Of a DNA stretch of 7,115 nucleotides, positions 6,468 to 7,115 are shown in pieces. How positions within the stretch are numbered: the stretch's first letter is position 1; every line of letters starts with the position of its first letter. A program made the position numbers and the translations under genes. The DNA is from Pseudomonadota bacterium (GTDB lineage: Bacteria > Pseudomonadota > Gammaproteobacteria > Burkholderiales > Burkholderiaceae_C): positions 1-7,115 of the forward strand of contig JAEZZU010000222.1 in the NCBI GenBank assembly GCA_023418355.1. Direction: 5' to 3'. Below the pieces are notes generated by a model, which was given only the letters and a program-made list of their open reading frames with translations, was not told the DNA's origin and ran no database searches.

Positions 6468-6509
6468 ACCAATCAAAACAAAAACTTGAATGCGAATTTC
6501 AAGGGTTTT

Positions 6510-6579
6510 GGTAACTCAGGGTTTTCACTGTAACCGCGTTACATCGTCCAGTTACCTCCCTGCTTGTAACGAAGTTACA
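6510..6579. repeat. Cluster of GTAAC/GTTAC motifs with two TGTAAC-N3-GTTACA palindromes
   Basis: Six pentamers occur in 68 bp: GTAAC at 6511, 6530 and 6566, and GTTAC at 6538, 6551 and 6574. Four of them form two copies of TGTAAC-N3-GTTACA (6529-6543, spacer CGC; 6565-6579, spacer GAA) whose centres are 36 bp apart. Two AGGGTTTT direct repeats (6502-6509, 6518-6525) each precede a GTAAC. Random expectation for this pentamer in 68 bp is about 0.13. The cluster abuts the DnaA boxes and looks like an array of binding sites for an unidentified dimeric protein, either an origin regulator or a repressor. Confidence 0.6.
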
Positions 6580-6615
6580 TATTTTGAAATGGCATGCACC
6601 TGCACCGAAATCGCC

Positions 6616-6624
6616 TGTGGATAA
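6616..6624 (-). promoter_or_regulatory. DnaA box, perfect (TTATCCACA on minus strand)
   Basis: The plus strand reads TGTGGATAA, an exact complement of the consensus. It is the leftmost perfect box and faces opposite to the next one at 6656. Confidence 0.85.
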
Positions 6625-6655
6625 CTTTGGGCAAAGAAAAAGAGCAAGTCCTGCT

Positions 6656-6664
6656 TTATCCACA
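6656..6664 (+). promoter_or_regulatory. DnaA box, perfect (TTATCCACA)
   Basis: Exact nonamer, 40 bp start to start from the box at 6616 and inverted relative to it. Confidence 0.85.
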
Positions 6665-6743
6665 CCAGATGGCAGGATCGCCAACTTGTACCCAAATCGG
6701 AGACTGACCGTACCTGTCTTCAGACACATACTTTGCATTTTTC

Positions 6744-6756
6744 TAAGCAATTGATC
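6744..6756 (-). promoter_or_regulatory. Candidate IHF-binding site
   Basis: The minus strand reads GATCAATTGCTTA, matching WATCAANNNNTTR at all fixed positions but the first base. An AT-rich flank lies on its 5' side. It lies 18 bp left of the DnaA box at 6775. IHF bends DNA near DnaA boxes in several proteobacterial origins, so the position makes sense. Confidence 0.45.
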
Positions 6757-6774
6757 TGAAAACAGATTTTCATG

Positions 6775-6783
6775 TTATCCACA
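6775..6783 (+). promoter_or_regulatory. DnaA box, perfect, adjacent to the trio element
   Basis: Exact TTATCCACA, oriented toward the GC-rich spacer (6784-6797) and DnaA-trios. It is the likely anchor box from which the DnaA filament starts. A TGAAAA-N4-TTTTCA palindrome (6757-6772) lies directly on its left. Confidence 0.9.
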
Positions 6784-6835
6784 GCAACCGGCGGTGCTTA
6801 CTATTACTACTAATTAAAAATAGAACATCTAAGGA
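6784..6835. promoter_or_regulatory. Basal unwinding element: GC-rich spacer, DnaA-trios and AT-rich DUE
   Basis: After the DnaA box come 14 GC-rich bases (6784-6797). Then five triplets TTA CTA TTA CTA CTA (6798-6812) follow, giving 3'-AAT GAT AAT GAT GAT-5' on the complementary strand, the DnaA-trio pattern described for Bacillus subtilis and widespread in bacteria. AT-rich DNA (6813-6835) follows. Box, spacer and trio order matches the known single-strand-loading architecture. Confidence 0.82.
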
Positions 6836-6844
6836 ATAACAACA

Positions 6845-6862
6845 GCGCGAAAAAATTCGCGC
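6845..6862. repeat. Perfect palindrome GCGCGAA-AAAA-TTCGCGC beside the DUE
   Basis: Two perfect 7-bp GC-capped arms flank a four-A centre, 9 bp right of the AT-rich element. It has no T-run as a terminator would. It could be a protein site or a cruciform-forming boundary of the melted region. Confidence 0.5.
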
Positions 6863-6958
6863 AAATGAGCGAACCATTTTTTCCAGTTCCGTGTTTTTCA
6901 GAACTTTCCGCGGTTGCCGGGAAGGGCATGCCTGTTCACATATACAGTGTCCCTTTGA

Positions 6959-6976
6959 AGAAAAAGCTGTTTTTCT
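6959..6976. repeat. AT-rich palindrome AGAAAAA-GCTG-TTTTTCT
   Basis: Perfect 7-bp arms around GCTG, ending 2 bp before the DnaA box at 6979. A T-run follows the right arm, so it could end transcripts entering from the left, but the stem is weak. Confidence 0.35.
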
Positions 6977-6978
6977 AG

Positions 6979-6987
6979 TTATTCACA
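6979..6987 (+). promoter_or_regulatory. DnaA box, one mismatch (TTATTCACA)
   Basis: Fits the relaxed consensus TTATNCACA. It lies in AT-rich DNA right of the unwinding element. Confidence 0.65.
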
Positions 6988-7023
6988 TCAAAATTTGTAG
7001 CAACAAGTCTTTATTTGGCTTGT

Positions 7024-7038
7024 TTTTCAAGCTGAAAA
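7024..7038. repeat. Palindrome TTTTCA-AGC-TGAAAA
   Basis: Perfect 6-bp arms around AGC. The same hexamers appear in reverse order (TGAAAA-N4-TTTTCA) at 6757-6772 on the other side of the unwinding element. Confidence 0.3.
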
Positions 7039-7066
7039 CTGAGTTACATCAGAGTGCGTATGCACT

Positions 7067-7075
7067 TGTGGATAG
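7067..7075 (-). promoter_or_regulatory. DnaA box, one mismatch (CTATCCACA on minus strand)
   Basis: The plus strand reads TGTGGATAG. It differs from the consensus only at the first base and is paired head-to-head with the box at 7095. Confidence 0.6.
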
Positions 7076-7094
7076 ACAGCATGCAAAACCAGAG

Positions 7095-7103
7095 ATATCC
7101 ACA
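7095..7103 (+). promoter_or_regulatory. DnaA box, one mismatch (ATATCCACA)
   Basis: Differs from TTATCCACA only at the first base. It lies at the right edge of the window, 28 bp from the inverted box at 7067, and may serve origin firing or control of dnaA transcription beyond the edge. Confidence 0.55.
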
Positions 7104-7115
7104 AAAATTCAAATT

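Larger units (their letters stand above)
6616..7103. other. oriC: Chromosomal replication origin (oriC) core
   Basis: A gene-free AT-rich segment carrying six DnaA boxes (three perfect), a GC-rich spacer with DnaA-trios at an AT-rich unwinding element, and a candidate IHF site. No other function explains three exact TTATCCACA nonamers within 168 bp joined to a trio tract. Initiation would work by DnaA loading on the duplex boxes, then extending along the trio strand from 6798 to melt the DNA rightwards. The limits are given by the outer boxes. The GTAAC cluster to the left and further boxes beyond the right edge may belong to it. dnaA is expected to the right but is not in view. Confidence 0.88.

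Noticed and set aside
6499..6750. 83-codon minus-strand open frame and short plus frames (6068-6533) in the origin region
   Set aside because: They cross the GTAAC array, DnaA boxes or a terminator, lack ribosome sites and show no family resemblance.
6931..6940. CTGTTCACA as an additional DnaA box
   Set aside because: Three mismatches to TTATCCACA; too weak to list on sequence alone.
1..7115. CRISPR array, tRNA or rRNA genes, insertion sequence or prophage elements
   Set aside because: No regularly spaced identical repeats, cloverleaf, transposase or terminal inverted repeats with target duplications were seen.

Overview
The window comes from a high-GC betaproteobacterium, most likely Comamonadaceae (Comamonas or Delftia type). 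This rests on family recognition by eye: a BktB-type beta-ketothiolase, Burkholderiales-style MCP and GGDEF proteins, and two degenerate stretches resembling a common comamonad intergenic repeat. No database search was possible.

Layout from left to right: (1) the N-terminal 384 residues of a membrane methyl-accepting chemotaxis protein on the minus strand, cut by the left edge at its signalling tip; (2) a short intergenic region holding a 16-bp palindrome one base away from the consensus chromosomal parS (ParB) site; (3) a 64-residue HMA copper-chaperone-like protein, followed by a strong hairpin; (4) a BktB-like thiolase with a textbook terminator; (5) a multi-pass membrane diguanylate cyclase with intact GGEEF and I-site; (6) an 83-bp convergent gap that can fold as a compact three-way junction; (7) rdgC on the minus strand, encoding a RecA-modulating DNA-binding protein, with a GTG start; (8) a secreted Spy/CpxP-like protein with a His-rich tail and a terminator; (9) about 840 bp without a gene, whose right half is a replication origin.

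The origin is the main discovery. Three perfect DnaA boxes (TTATCCACA) and three near-perfect ones lie between 6616 and 7103. The box at 6775-6783 is followed by a GC-rich spacer and five DnaA-trio triplets (TTA CTA TTA CTA CTA), then an AT-rich stretch. This is the architecture of the bacterial basal unwinding system. A near-consensus IHF site sits just left of that box. Immediately left of the DnaA boxes is a cluster of six GTAAC/GTTAC pentamers in 68 bp, including two copies of the palindrome TGTAAC-N3-GTTACA. I cannot assign this to a known origin-binding protein, and it is the best candidate for something undescribed.

The genes do not form one pathway. Their shared feature is position next to the chromosome origin: a parS-like site and rdgC fit such a neighbourhood, whereas the rpmH-rnpA-yidC cluster often found beside oriC is not on the left side here. 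dnaA is expected beyond the right edge, but is not visible. If this is the only origin, four of the six genes (HMA protein, thiolase, diguanylate cyclase, Spy-like) are transcribed head-on to the leftward fork.
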